Shown one piece after another: positions 50,101-57,804 of a stretch of DNA of 64,000 nt. The position numbers were made by a program, and so were the translations under genes. The DNA is from CALIZF01 sp046292445. GTDB taxonomy: Bacteria; Pseudomonadota; Alphaproteobacteria; Rhodobacterales; Rhodobacteraceae. Position 1 is the first letter of the stretch, and every line of letters starts with the position of its first letter. Where the stretch lies: positions 73,675 to 137,674 of the forward strand of contig JBKBQT010000008.1 of the NCBI GenBank assembly GCA_046292445.1. Reading direction: 5' to 3'. A model generated the notes under the pieces. The model did no database searches and had not been told where the DNA came from. It saw only the letters and a list, made by a program, of their open reading frames with translations.

Positions 50101-50134
50101 TTGCGGGTGGCCCTGCCTGCAGGGCCACCCGCAA
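50101..50134 (+). terminator. strong hairpin terminator of the polyamine operon
   Basis: A perfect 15-bp stem (TTGCGGGTGGCCCTG and its complement) with a four-base loop, 4 bp after the aldehyde dehydrogenase stop. Being symmetric, it could also stop transcripts of the minus-strand GGDEF gene that converges here. Confidence 0.75.
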
Positions 50135-50187
50135 GCTTCACCGACGGGGCAGGGCGCTGCGATGCGGATCGGCCATGCTGCCGGCGT

Positions 50188-51171
50188 TCAGCCCATCGAG
50201 GCCCGGCCGCGCCCGGCATGCTTGCTGTCGTAAAGTGCCCGGTCGGCATCCGACAGCATGCGGTCGGCCTCGGGGTTTTCGTAGCGGCTCGACAGGACGA
50301 ACCCGATCGAGGCCGAGATGCGGCACGTATTGCCCTCGAAGGCGATGGGCTGGGCCAGCGTGTCGATGATGCGCTGGGCGATCCGCAGCACGAGCGCATC
50401 ATGGACAACGCCCGGCAGGATCACCACGAATTCGTCGCCGCCGATCCGCGCGATCGTATCGCCCGCCCGCGTCGCGCTGCGCAGCGCCGCGGCGACGACA
50501 GTCAGGACATGATCGCCCGCGGCATGGCCGTAGGTGTCGTTGACCTGCTTGAACCAGTCGAGGTCGATATGCATCAGGGCGAAGGGCTGGCGCGCCGCGA
50601 TCAGGCCGGCGATAACCTCGTCCATCACGCGCCGGTTGCTCAGGCCGGTGAGCGTGTCGGTCTTGGCCTGTTCCTCGGCGGCGATGCGGGCCGACTGCAG
50701 TCGGCCGGTCAGCCGCTGCAACTCGGCCATTACCAGCGTCTTGGCCTCGATGAGGTAGAGCAGCTCGATGGCAAGGTCGGTGGGCGCGAAATCGGAATCG
50801 GTCAGCGCGTGGTCCTGCACCGCGCGCGCAAGGTCGATCCCGAACGACAGGTTCACCAGCAACCGCGCCGGATCGGCCAGCGGCAGCGCGACGCCGCGGA
50901 ACGTGGTGGCAGGCGGGGCGATCAGCCCCAGCCGCACCGTCTCGCCTGCCATGGCCAGCAGCCCCGGCACATCGACGATGCCGCCGGGCCGTCGCAGCTG
51001 GAAATGCGCAAAGAAGCCCTCGCCGATCAGGGGCTGCCGTGCCACCTTCCTGATCGTCGGCCCGGCCGAGAGGATCCGGCCGTCGGACGCAAGGCAGAGG
51101 TGCATCGGCATGAGCCGGTCCAGCACCGGCCGGGATATGGCAAGGGTCGGGTCGATCCGCGCACTGTCCAC
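50188..51171 (-). CDS. HNOBA-GGDEF diguanylate cyclase
   Basis: A 327-residue predicted cytoplasmic signalling protein. The N-terminal half fits the HNOBA domain (heme-NO-binding associated): MPMHLCLASDGRILSAG, then FFAHFQLRRP. A coiled-coil linker with LQRLTGRLQSARIAAEEQAK follows, and then a GGDEF domain with DLDWFKQVNDTYGHAAGD and the intact active-site loop RIGGDEF. An RAGD sequence five residues before the GGDEF loop matches the RxxD inhibitory site, so c-di-GMP feedback is expected. The start is GTG at 51171, two bases past the stop of the H-NOX-like gene; the pair forms an operon. It probably makes c-di-GMP under control of the H-NOX-like partner. Confidence 0.87.
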   Translation of the reverse strand: MDSARIDPTLAISRPVLDRLMPMHLCLASDGRILSAGPTIRKVARQPLIGEGFFAHFQLRRPGGIVDVPGLLAMAGETVRLGLIAPPATTFRGVALPLADPARLLVNLSFGIDLARAVQDHALTDSDFAPTDLAIELLYLIEAKTLVMAELQRLTGRLQSARIAAEEQAKTDTLTGLSNRRVMDEVIAGLIAARQPFALMHIDLDWFKQVNDTYGHAAGDHVLTVVAAALRSATRAGDTIARIGGDEFVVILPGVVHDALVLRIAQRIIDTLAQPIAFEGNTCRISASIGFVLSSRYENPEADRMLSDADRALYDSKHAGRGRASMG

Positions 51172-51173
51172 AG

Positions 51174-51755
51174 TCAGTCCGCCCCGGCCGAAAGGTGAAA
51201 GCGCCGTCCCTCCGAGTGGCGCTGATCGAGCAGCTGGATCGTGATGACCTCGCCCCCGTCGCTTTCGGCATGGTCGAGCAGGACGAGCGCGCCGTAGTCG
51301 TCCGCAAGGGCGCGCAGCAGGCCGAGCATGACATGCCCGATGCCATCCAGTGGCCCGGCGCAGGTCAGGCGCAGCCCCGCCTCCGAGCCTTCGAGGTCGA
51401 GCGACGGCAGGTCGAGGTCGGGCACGGCAAGGCGCCCGCGCCCCGGCAGATCCTCGAGCGAATCGAGAAAGTCGGCGAAGCTGACGCCGCCGAACCGCAG
51501 GAGCCGCCGCAGCGCGGCCGTGTTCGGATGCGACACGAGATAGGTGCCGATATCCTCGAGGATGGTCTCGCGCGGCCGGTCCAGCCGCTGCGCCGCCGCG
51601 ACCAGCAGCGCCTCGGTCGTGCTGGCGGGGTAGCGCAGCATGGCCTCGAACCCCTCGGGCGGCGCCCCGGCCGCGGCCGCCACGCCGGACCAGAGCGCAT
51701 CACCATAGGTGTCGCGCAGGAAACACTGGATCGCCCTGTTCACCAGACCATGCAC
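51174..51755 (-). CDS. H-NOX (heme-NO-binding-like) sensor lacking canonical heme ligands
   Basis: A 193-residue protein with the H-NOX fold signature: an N-terminal HGLVNRAIQCFLRDTYGDALW, a helix ILEDIGTYLVSHP and the C-terminal VMLGLLRALADDYGALVLL. In heme-binding members the proximal His lies in a Leu-His-x-Arg-Val motif after helix F, and a Tyr-x-Ser-x-Arg motif holds the propionates. At the corresponding places this protein has EDLPGR (Pro104) and LTCAG (residues 130-134). Heme binding is therefore doubtful. The start is GTG at 51755 with AAGGGGG upstream. It is in an operon with an HNOBA-GGDEF cyclase, the classical partner type, so a sensor role is still likely. Confidence 0.82.
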   Translation of the reverse strand: MHGLVNRAIQCFLRDTYGDALWSGVAAAAGAPPEGFEAMLRYPASTTEALLVAAAQRLDRPRETILEDIGTYLVSHPNTAALRRLLRFGGVSFADFLDSLEDLPGRGRLAVPDLDLPSLDLEGSEAGLRLTCAGPLDGIGHVMLGLLRALADDYGALVLLDHAESDGGEVITIQLLDQRHSEGRRFHLSAGAD

Positions 51756-51863
51756 CGCCGCCGCCCCCTTTCGCAGCGGGATTACCCTACGGCGGCGAGC
51801 CTTAACAATTGCCCAATCGCAGGCCGGTCGGGCTGGACCGATCGGGAGGCCGTGCGGGCCGGG

Positions 51864-53432
51864 TCAGAAGTCGGTCGGTGCACCGCCCTCCGCCTTGCGC
51901 CGCGCGACGAAATCGGCCAGCGCCTCGCGCCGCGCCTCGTCCATCGGCGGGGCCTCGTAGTCGGCGAGGATCGCCTTGTAGATCCGGTGCGCCCGCTCGG
52001 CCGCCCAGACCGACCCGTCCGCCGCCCAGGCCTCGTAGTTGCGCCAGTCCGAGGCGAAGGGGGCGTAGAAGGCCGTCGTGTAGCGGTCCTGGGTGTGCTG
52101 CACGCCGAAATAATGCCCCCCCGCCCCCACCTCGGCGATGGCGTCGAGCGCGATGTCGCCCGGTGTCGTCGCCCAGGTCGCCTCCTCGAAATAGCGCTGG
52201 ATCATCTGCAGCATCTCGCAATCGAGCACGAATTTCTCGGGGCTCGCGATCAGGCCGCCCTCGAGCCAGCCGGCGGCGTGATAGACCATGTGGGTCCCGC
52301 TCGTGACGGCGGCCCAGAGCGAATTGCACGTCTCCCACATCGCCTGCGCATCGGGCACGTTGCCCGCGCAGACCCCGGAGGACCGCAGCGGGATGCCGTA
52401 GAACCGCGCGAGTTGCCCGGTCATCTGCGTGGCGCGCATGTATTCCGGCGTGCCGAAGGCCGGCGCCCCGGTCTTCATGTCCACGTTCGAGGTGAAGGTG
52501 CCGAGCGCCACCGGGCAGCCCGGCGCGATCCATTGCAAGAGCGCGATCGCCGCCAGCCCCTCGGCCACCGATAGCGCGACGGCGCCGGACATCGTCACCG
52601 GCGCCATCGCCCCGGCCAGCGTGAAGGGCGTGACCACCACCGGCTGCCCGCGCTGCGCGAGCCGCATCGCCCCGTCGAGCATCGGGAAGTCGTGCTTGAG
52701 CGGCGAGACCGAATTGATATTGGTATACATCCGCGGGCTTGCGTCGAATTCCGCGTGGCTGAGGCCGGCCGCAAGGCGCACCATCTCCATCACATCCTCG
52801 ACCCGCTCGCGCCCGAGGCTGTAGGCGTGCACCACCTTGTCGGTCAGGGTGAGCTTTTCGTAGAGGCAGTCGAGGTGACGGACCGCCGGATGGATGTCCA
52901 CCGGCTCGACCGGATAGCCGCCCGCGATGTGGATGCAGTTGAAATACTGCGTCAGCTTCATGAATTCGCGGAAGGTCTCGAAATCCCCCGGCCGCTTGCC
53001 GCGGGCGAGGTCCCAGGCATTGGGCGGGGACGAGACGTTGACGAACACCATGTGCCGCCCGCCTATGGTGACGCTGCGGTCCGGGTTGCGCGGGGTGATG
53101 GTGAACTGCGCCGGCGCCCGCCGCACCATCGCCATCACGAAATCCTCGTCCATGCGGACGTTGGTGCCCTCGATGCGACATCCGGCGGCGCGCAGGTGCT
53201 CGACCGCCTCGGGGTTGAGGAACTCGATCCCGATCTCGCTCAGGATGCGCATCGCCCCGCGGTGGATCGCCTCGATGCCGCCTTCGTCCAGTGGCTCGGT
53301 CGGCCGGTCGGGGTTGACGGGCACGCGCCAGGGCATCTGATCGATGGCGCGGGTGCCGGCGCGGCGCTGGTTGCCCGCCCGCCCGCCGCCGCGTGCCCCC
53401 GGCCTGCGCTTTACCGCTGCATCGTCCGTCAT
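51864..53432 (-). CDS. trimethylamine methyltransferase (MttB) family protein, non-pyrrolysine
   Basis: A 522-residue member of the MttB superfamily. The N-terminal ~40 residues are basic and disordered. The TIM-barrel part includes EGGIEAIHRGAMRILSEIGI, TPRNPDRSVTIGG, IAGGYPVEPVDIHP and GTFTSNVDMKTGAPAFGTPE. True trimethylamine methyltransferases contain pyrrolysine encoded by an in-frame TAG; here the frame is uninterrupted. Non-pyrrolysine relatives demethylate quaternary amines such as glycine betaine and pass the methyl to a corrinoid protein. No corrinoid protein or reactivase gene lies beside it, so substrate and partner are open. The start at 53432 is the first good start; an upstream ATG at 53564 would overlap the HAD gene. 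Confidence 0.87.
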   Translation of the reverse strand: MTDDAAVKRRPGARGGGRAGNQRRAGTRAIDQMPWRVPVNPDRPTEPLDEGGIEAIHRGAMRILSEIGIEFLNPEAVEHLRAAGCRIEGTNVRMDEDFVMAMVRRAPAQFTITPRNPDRSVTIGGRHMVFVNVSSPPNAWDLARGKRPGDFETFREFMKLTQYFNCIHIAGGYPVEPVDIHPAVRHLDCLYEKLTLTDKVVHAYSLGRERVEDVMEMVRLAAGLSHAEFDASPRMYTNINSVSPLKHDFPMLDGAMRLAQRGQPVVVTPFTLAGAMAPVTMSGAVALSVAEGLAAIALLQWIAPGCPVALGTFTSNVDMKTGAPAFGTPEYMRATQMTGQLARFYGIPLRSSGVCAGNVPDAQAMWETCNSLWAAVTSGTHMVYHAAGWLEGGLIASPEKFVLDCEMLQMIQRYFEEATWATTPGDIALDAIAEVGAGGHYFGVQHTQDRYTTAFYAPFASDWRNYEAWAADGSVWAAERAHRIYKAILADYEAPPMDEARREALADFVARRKAEGGAPTDF

Positions 53433-53536
53433 CGCCCAGCCCCTGACCCTTTGCCCTATCCTGCGCGGGATGGCCGGGGCGATGTGATGCGGTTGGCGAC
53501 AGGTCCGGGTCGTTTTTCGTCCTGCGCTGTCCGGGT

Positions 53537-54235
53537 TCAGGCGGCCGCGCGCGCTGCGATCCACGCCTCGAGGCCGCCGATGTCGGGCAGCACGACAGCG
53601 GCATGGGGCGCAAGCTCTGCATGGCCGGCCACCCCGGTCAGGACCGCGACCGGGATCATCCCCGCCGCCTGCCCCGCGTGCAGGTCATGCAGGCTGTCGC
53701 CGACCATCGCCACGCGCGCGGGGTCAAGCCCCGTTGCCGCCGCAAAGGCAAGCAGCGGTCCGGGGCCCGGCTTTGACCCGTGGCCCGAATCATACCCGGC
53801 AACGAAGTCGAACAGGTCCGTTACCCCCGCGGCGGCCAGATGGGCATGCGCCGGCGCCTCGGCATCGTTGGTCGCCACGCCGAGGCGCAGGCCGCGGCCC
53901 CGCAACCGCATGAGGAACGGGCGCAGCGGCACGGCCTCGACAAGATCGGCGGCCGCGGCAAGCGCGTTCATCCGGTCGAGCAGCGCCGGCAAGGCGATAT
54001 CCGGGCGGTGCAGCGACAGGATCGCCGCGATCTCGCCTGCCGTTCCGGCGATCACCGGGCTGTCGGGCGCGAACTCCTGTGCCGCGAGGTCGAACCCGAT
54101 CGCCGCGGCCATGGCCCGAATCCGCGCCGCCTCGCCATCGCCCAGCTCGGCGAGCAGGCGCGCCGCCCAGCCCGCCCAGGTGCGGCGGAAATCGAAAAGC
54201 GTGCCGTCCTTGTCGAACACGATGCCGTCGATCAT
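53537..54235 (-). CDS. HAD-superfamily phosphatase (phosphoglycolate phosphatase-like)
   Basis: A 232-residue hydrolase with all HAD motifs: motif I FDKDGTLFDF (nucleophile Asp), motif II GVATNDAE (Thr), the Lys in HGSKPGPG, and motif III MVGDSLHDL. The cap region is of the Gph/CbbZ type (subclass IA). It probably dephosphorylates phosphoglycolate or another small phosphate ester in the cytoplasm. The start at 54235 is the first with a good N-terminus (Met-Ile-Asp-Gly-Ile-Val-Phe). It is 67 bp from the DUF3572 gene on the same strand. Confidence 0.88.
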   Translation of the reverse strand: MIDGIVFDKDGTLFDFRRTWAGWAARLLAELGDGEAARIRAMAAAIGFDLAAQEFAPDSPVIAGTAGEIAAILSLHRPDIALPALLDRMNALAAAADLVEAVPLRPFLMRLRGRGLRLGVATNDAEAPAHAHLAAAGVTDLFDFVAGYDSGHGSKPGPGPLLAFAAATGLDPARVAMVGDSLHDLHAGQAAGMIPVAVLTGVAGHAELAPHAAVVLPDIGGLEAWIAARAAA

Positions 54236-54302
54236 GCGCGGTCCTCCCCGACCGCGAGCATGCCGGCCGCGCACCGCTCTGGCAACCGGCAGGCCGGTGC
54301 GG

Positions 54303-54584
54303 TCAGGTCCAATGCGGCAGATCGCCTCCGGGAAGGGCGGTGCGGGCCGCCATCGGCGCATCCGGAGGCAGACCGGCATCGGCGCAGAAGGCCAGCACCG
54401 TCCGGTCGTCCTGCATCAGGAAATCGAGCACCGCGCCCAGGATGATCGGTTCTTGCGCCCGCGCCCGCAGATCGGCCGGCGCCAGCCCGGTGAGGTCCAG
54501 AAAGGCCGCGAGCCGCCCGTCGTCCGCGGCGATCCAGCCGAGCGCCTGCAAGGCCACCACGTCCGCGTGCGGTTTTCCGCCCAT
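54303..54584 (-). CDS. DUF3572 family protein
   Basis: A 93-residue protein matching DUF3572, a family I recall from alphaproteobacteria: ALQALGWIAADDGRLAAFLDLTGL, then ADLRARAQEP and AVLDFLMQDDRTVLAFC. It is all helical by pattern, with no membrane segment or catalytic motif. The start is the ATG at 54584, preceded by GAGGGAGGG; an in-frame TTG at 54602 would lie within that site. Divergent from the PleD-like gene with 112 bp between starts; a TATAGC sequence in the gap may be its neighbour's -10. Function unknown. Confidence 0.85.
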   Translation of the reverse strand: MGGKPHADVVALQALGWIAADDGRLAAFLDLTGLAPADLRARAQEPIILGAVLDFLMQDDRTVLAFCADAGLPPDAPMAARTALPGGDLPHWT

Positions 54585-54696
54585 CGCGTCGCCCTCCCTC
54601 AAGTAAAGGTCTGTTCCGCCGCATCCCGAAAGGAAATGTTAACCAACACGGCGTCAATCACTATAGCAGGTCGAGTGGAAAGAGGCGCGTGCCGCG

Positions 54697-56067
54697 ATGC
54701 CCGGGACTATCCTGATCGTGGATGACGTGGCGACCAACCGGATCGTCCTCAAGGTCAAGCTTGCCCATGAATGCTATGCGGTGCTGCAGGCCGCAACGGG
54801 ACGCGAGGCCTTGGGGATGGTGCGCGGTCGCCGGCCCGATCTCGTGCTTCTCGACGTGGGCCTGCCCGACATCGACGGCATCAGCGTGTTGCGCGCGATC
54901 CGGTCCGATCCGGCGATCGCCGACCTTCCGGTCCTGATGTTCACCGCCGCGCGCGACAGCGACCTGCGGCTGACGGCGCTGCAGGCCGGGGCGGACGGGT
55001 TTCTCGACAAGCCGCTCGACGATGCGGTCCTTGTCGCGCGCATCCGCAGCCTGTTGCGCGACCGCGCCCGGACGGACGAGACGCGGGCGGAAACCCGCGC
55101 GATCGGCCTGGCCGAGGATGCGGCGGGCTTTGCCGCACAGCCGCATATCGTCCTGGTCGCCGCCCGGCCGGATACCGCGCTGCGCTGGCGCGCGGTGCTT
55201 GCGCCTCATGTCGCGGGCAGGCTTTCGGTCGCCACCCGGGACGAGGCGCTGGCGCTGAGCGCAGCGCCCGGCGGCCCCGACCTCTATGTGATCGGCGGCG
55301 ATGCGCAGGGCCGCGGCGGCGGGCTCGCCATGCTGGCCGACCTGCGCTCGCGCGCGGGAAGCCAGCATGCGGCGATCTGCGTCGTGCTGCCCGAGGCGGG
55401 CGGCGAACGGGCGGCGATGGCCTTCGATCTCGGCGCGGGCGACGTTCTGGCCGAGGGGTTCGACGGCGCCGAGGCGGCGGCACGGCTGCGCGTGCTGCTC
55501 GCGCGCAAGCGGACGGCGGATGCGCAGCGGGCGGCGGTGCGGGCCGGGCTCGAGCTTGCCGCGGTCGATCCGCTCACCGGTCTGTGGAACCGGCGCTATG
55601 CGATGCCGGCCCTTGCGCGGATGGTGGCCGAGACGGCGGGCGGCCCGGCCTGCGCGGCGATGCTGATCGACATCGACCGGTTCAAGGCGGTGAACGACAC
55701 ACACGGCCATGTCGCCGGCGATGCCGTCCTGTCCGGCGTGGCGCGTCGGCTGCGCGCGCTCTGCGATCCCGGGGCGCTTGTCGCCCGCATCGGCGGGGAG
55801 GAGTTCCTGGTCGCGCTTCCCGATATGGCCGAGGCTGCGGCGCGGGCGCAGGCCGACCGCATCCGCGCCGGGATCGCCGCGGCGCCGTTCGATCTGCCCG
55901 GCGAGGGTGCGGCGGGCGCGCTGCGTGTCACCGTGTCGATCGGCGTTGCGCTCTCGGCCGACGGCAGGCCGGATGCCGACGGCCTGATGGCCGCGGCCGA
56001 CCAGGCGCTGCTCGACGCCAAGGCCGAGGGGCGCAACCATGTCACCCTCGGGCGCAGCGCGGCCTGA
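54697..56067 (+). CDS. pleD: PleD-like response regulator diguanylate cyclase
   Basis: A 456-residue REC-REC-GGDEF protein. The first receiver (residues 1-125) has ILIVDDVATNR and the phospho-acceptor Asp in DLVLLDVGLPD, with Lys in FLDKPLDD. The second receiver (about 145-285) is degenerate: the acceptor site reads LYVIGGDAQ, with no Asp in the normal place, as in PleD of Caulobacter. The cyclase domain has DIDRFKAVNDTHGH and the active GGEEF loop. The four residues at the usual inhibitory RxxD position read DPGA, so that site seems lost. Phosphorylation of the first domain should trigger dimerisation and c-di-GMP synthesis. The cognate kinase is not in the window. Confidence 0.92.
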   Translation: MPGTILIVDDVATNRIVLKVKLAHECYAVLQAATGREALGMVRGRRPDLVLLDVGLPDIDGISVLRAIRSDPAIADLPVLMFTAARDSDLRLTALQAGADGFLDKPLDDAVLVARIRSLLRDRARTDETRAETRAIGLAEDAAGFAAQPHIVLVAARPDTALRWRAVLAPHVAGRLSVATRDEALALSAAPGGPDLYVIGGDAQGRGGGLAMLADLRSRAGSQHAAICVVLPEAGGERAAMAFDLGAGDVLAEGFDGAEAAARLRVLLARKRTADAQRAAVRAGLELAAVDPLTGLWNRRYAMPALARMVAETAGGPACAAMLIDIDRFKAVNDTHGHVAGDAVLSGVARRLRALCDPGALVARIGGEEFLVALPDMAEAAARAQADRIRAGIAAAPFDLPGEGAAGALRVTVSIGVALSADGRPDADGLMAAADQALLDAKAEGRNHVTLGRSAA

Positions 56068-56268
56068 GCGCGCGGAGCGGCGGCGCGCAATCGATGCGCG
56101 GCGATACGGGCAAAGCGCGCAGGCTGTCGGTCATGGCCGCTGCGCGCAGCGCGCGGCGGCCGCGACGGCGATGGCCGGGCGCTCGCGATCCCCCGCCCCG
56201 GGGCGGCCCGGCATCGGCCGGTGCCATGCCCCGCCCGGCACCACGCCCGGCCGATGGCGCGGCTGCCG

Positions 56269-56793
56269 TCAATCGGCACCGGGCGCCGGCGCGGCGCGGT
56301 CGCGGTGCCGGTCGGGCTCTGCCTTGTCGCCGCGGCTGCCGGGCCGCTTTGCGAAGGCCGCCTCCAGCCGGGCCGCGAAGGCCGCCCGTTCCGCCGCCGT
56401 CATCCCGAGGACATGCGCCCGGATCAGCCGCTGCCCGAGCGCGGCACGCTCCTGCCCGCGCGCCGTCAGCCGCGCCGCGGCGGCGTCCATCGCCGCCGGA
56501 TCGAACGGGTCGGCCCGCAGCGCCGCGACCAGCGCCGCGCGGTCGTCACGGTCGGCGCGGATCCCTTCGAGGATCGCCCCCCGTTCGGCCAGAAAGGCGC
56601 GCCGCAGTGCGCGCCGGTCCTCCGGCGAAAGGGCCGCCGCGAACGGGCCGAAACCGGGATCGAGCGCCAGCGCGCGCGGCGGCGCGCCCGGCAAGACCCC
56701 GCGTTCGCGCAGGATCACGCCGACCGCCAGCCCCGCCACCGCGAGGTTCAGCGCCAGCGAGAGCACGAGCAGCACGCGCCACCACCCGGTCAC
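56269..56793 (-). CDS. periplasmic heavy-metal-sensor-like protein
   Basis: A 174-residue membrane-anchored protein. One N-terminal helix (VLLVLSLALNLAVAGLAVGVI) is followed by a periplasmic, helical, Arg/Glu/Ala-rich domain with FGPFAAALSPEDRRALRRAF, resembling the LTxxQ/CpxP-like 'heavy metal sensor' group. The C-terminus is charged and His/Asp-containing. It probably senses envelope stress or metal and modulates the anti-sigma factor. The start is GTG at 56793, overlapping the anti-sigma stop (GTGA); third gene of the sigma/anti-sigma operon. About 200 bp to its right-hand neighbour (the PleD-like gene) holds GC-rich palindromes but no gene I can support. Confidence 0.8.
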   Translation of the reverse strand: MTGWWRVLLVLSLALNLAVAGLAVGVILRERGVLPGAPPRALALDPGFGPFAAALSPEDRRALRRAFLAERGAILEGIRADRDDRAALVAALRADPFDPAAMDAAAARLTARGQERAALGQRLIRAHVLGMTAAERAAFAARLEAAFAKRPGSRGDKAEPDRHRDRAAPAPGAD

Positions 56794-57155
56794 GGTGCCG
56801 CCTCGATCTCGAACAGGGCAAGCATGGCGGCCTCGGCATCGGGCAGCAGGTCGATCTGCGCGGCGGTCTCGATCCCCAGCGCGGCCAGCGGCAACGGCTC
56901 GACAAGGCCGATCACCAGGCCGGCAAGGCCCGCCGTCGCCATCCCCGCAAGGCTGCCGGGCCCCGCCAGCCAGCGCCGCAGTGCCCCGGTCCGGCGGCCG
57001 CGGTGCGCCGGTGCGGGGCGCAGGCTGGCCTGCACTGCGGCGGCATCGGCCAGCACGCGCGCGGTCAGCGCCGCCGGCGGTGCCGGCGCATCGGCCGCGA
57101 GCGCGGCAAGCGCGCGGTCCAGCCGGTCGTCCGCGCGGTCAGATCTCGTCGTCAT
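56790..57155 (-). CDS. putative anti-sigma factor
   Basis: A 121-residue protein with a cytoplasmic helical N-terminus (DDRLDRALAALAADAPAPP) and one central membrane helix (GMATAGLAGLVIGLVEPL). It lies between an ECF sigma factor gene and a periplasmic sensor gene and overlaps both, which is the main reason to call it an anti-sigma factor. The zinc-binding His-x3-Cys-x2-Cys motif of common anti-sigma domains is missing; there are no Cys at all. The start at 57155 lies 17 bp inside the end of the sigma gene. Assignment is by context. Confidence 0.7.
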   Translation of the reverse strand: MTTRSDRADDRLDRALAALAADAPAPPAALTARVLADAAAVQASLRPAPAHRGRRTGALRRWLAGPGSLAGMATAGLAGLVIGLVEPLPLAALGIETAAQIDLLPDAEAAMLALFEIEAAP

Positions 57156-57729
57156 ACCCCAGTTCCCCGCGACGGCCCGCAAGCAGCGCCGTCAATGCCC
57201 GTTTTCCGCGCGCGGTCAGACTTTCGACCGCCTCGACACTCATGTCCAGAACGGCGCCGATCTCGGGGTTGGACAGGCCCTCGATATGCCGCAGCACTAC
57301 TACCTGCCGCTGCCGCAGCGGAAGGGAGGCCAGCGCCGCCGCGAGCGCTGCGGCGCGGTCGGCGGCGATCAGGCCCGCAAGCGCCCCCGGCGCGCCATCC
57401 GCCACGTCGGGCGCCGCGTCGAGCGGGGCGCCGCGCGCCGCGCGCCGCCGGCGGTCGATGCACAGATTGGCCGTCACGCGGTAGAGCCATGTCGACACCT
57501 TTGCCTCGCCTGCCCGCCAGTCTCCGGCAATGCGCCACAGGCGCAGCATCGTTTCCTGCGCCACATCCTCGGCCTCGGCCCGGTCGCCCAGCGTCCGCGC
57601 GGCAAAGCCGAGCACACGCGGCAGATGGCGGCGCGCAAGCTCTGCCGCCGCCGACGGATCGCCGTTGGCGTAGAGCGCGAGCAGCGCCTCATCGGGTGTG
57701 CCGGTCAGGGCGTCGAACGGCATCGTCAT
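57139..57729 (-). CDS. ECF-type RNA polymerase sigma factor
   Basis: A 196-residue sigma-70-family factor of the extracytoplasmic-function class. Region 2 includes ARRHLPRVLGFAARTL, DVAQETMLRLWRIAGDW and VSTWLYRVTANLCIDRRRR; a linker of ~35 residues rich in Ala/Asp follows. Region 4 has LPLRQRQVVVLRHIEGLSN and a helix-turn-helix at GAVLDMSVEAVESL. It directs transcription of an unknown regulon, possibly including its own operon. Two in-frame starts (57729 and 57723) both have AGG-rich sequence upstream. The downstream gene overlaps it by 17 bp and is the likely inhibitor. Confidence 0.9.
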   Translation of the reverse strand: MTMPFDALTGTPDEALLALYANGDPSAAAELARRHLPRVLGFAARTLGDRAEAEDVAQETMLRLWRIAGDWRAGEAKVSTWLYRVTANLCIDRRRRAARGAPLDAAPDVADGAPGALAGLIAADRAAALAAALASLPLRQRQVVVLRHIEGLSNPEIGAVLDMSVEAVESLTARGKRALTALLAGRRGELGYDDEI

Positions 57730-57804
57730 CCTGCCTCTGGCCTCTAGCGGTGCCGCCCGGCGCGGGCAACGGGGCCTTTCCGCATCGGAACGGCCCCGGC
57801 CGCA

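Noticed and set aside
51864..53432. Pyrrolysine-containing trimethylamine methyltransferase
   Set aside because: The frame has no internal TAG, so it belongs to the non-pyrrolysine branch.
56068..56268. A small gene between the PleD-like gene and the periplasmic sensor
   Set aside because: The 201 bp hold only GC-rich palindromes and Arg/Ala/Pro-rich frames without a ribosome-binding site.
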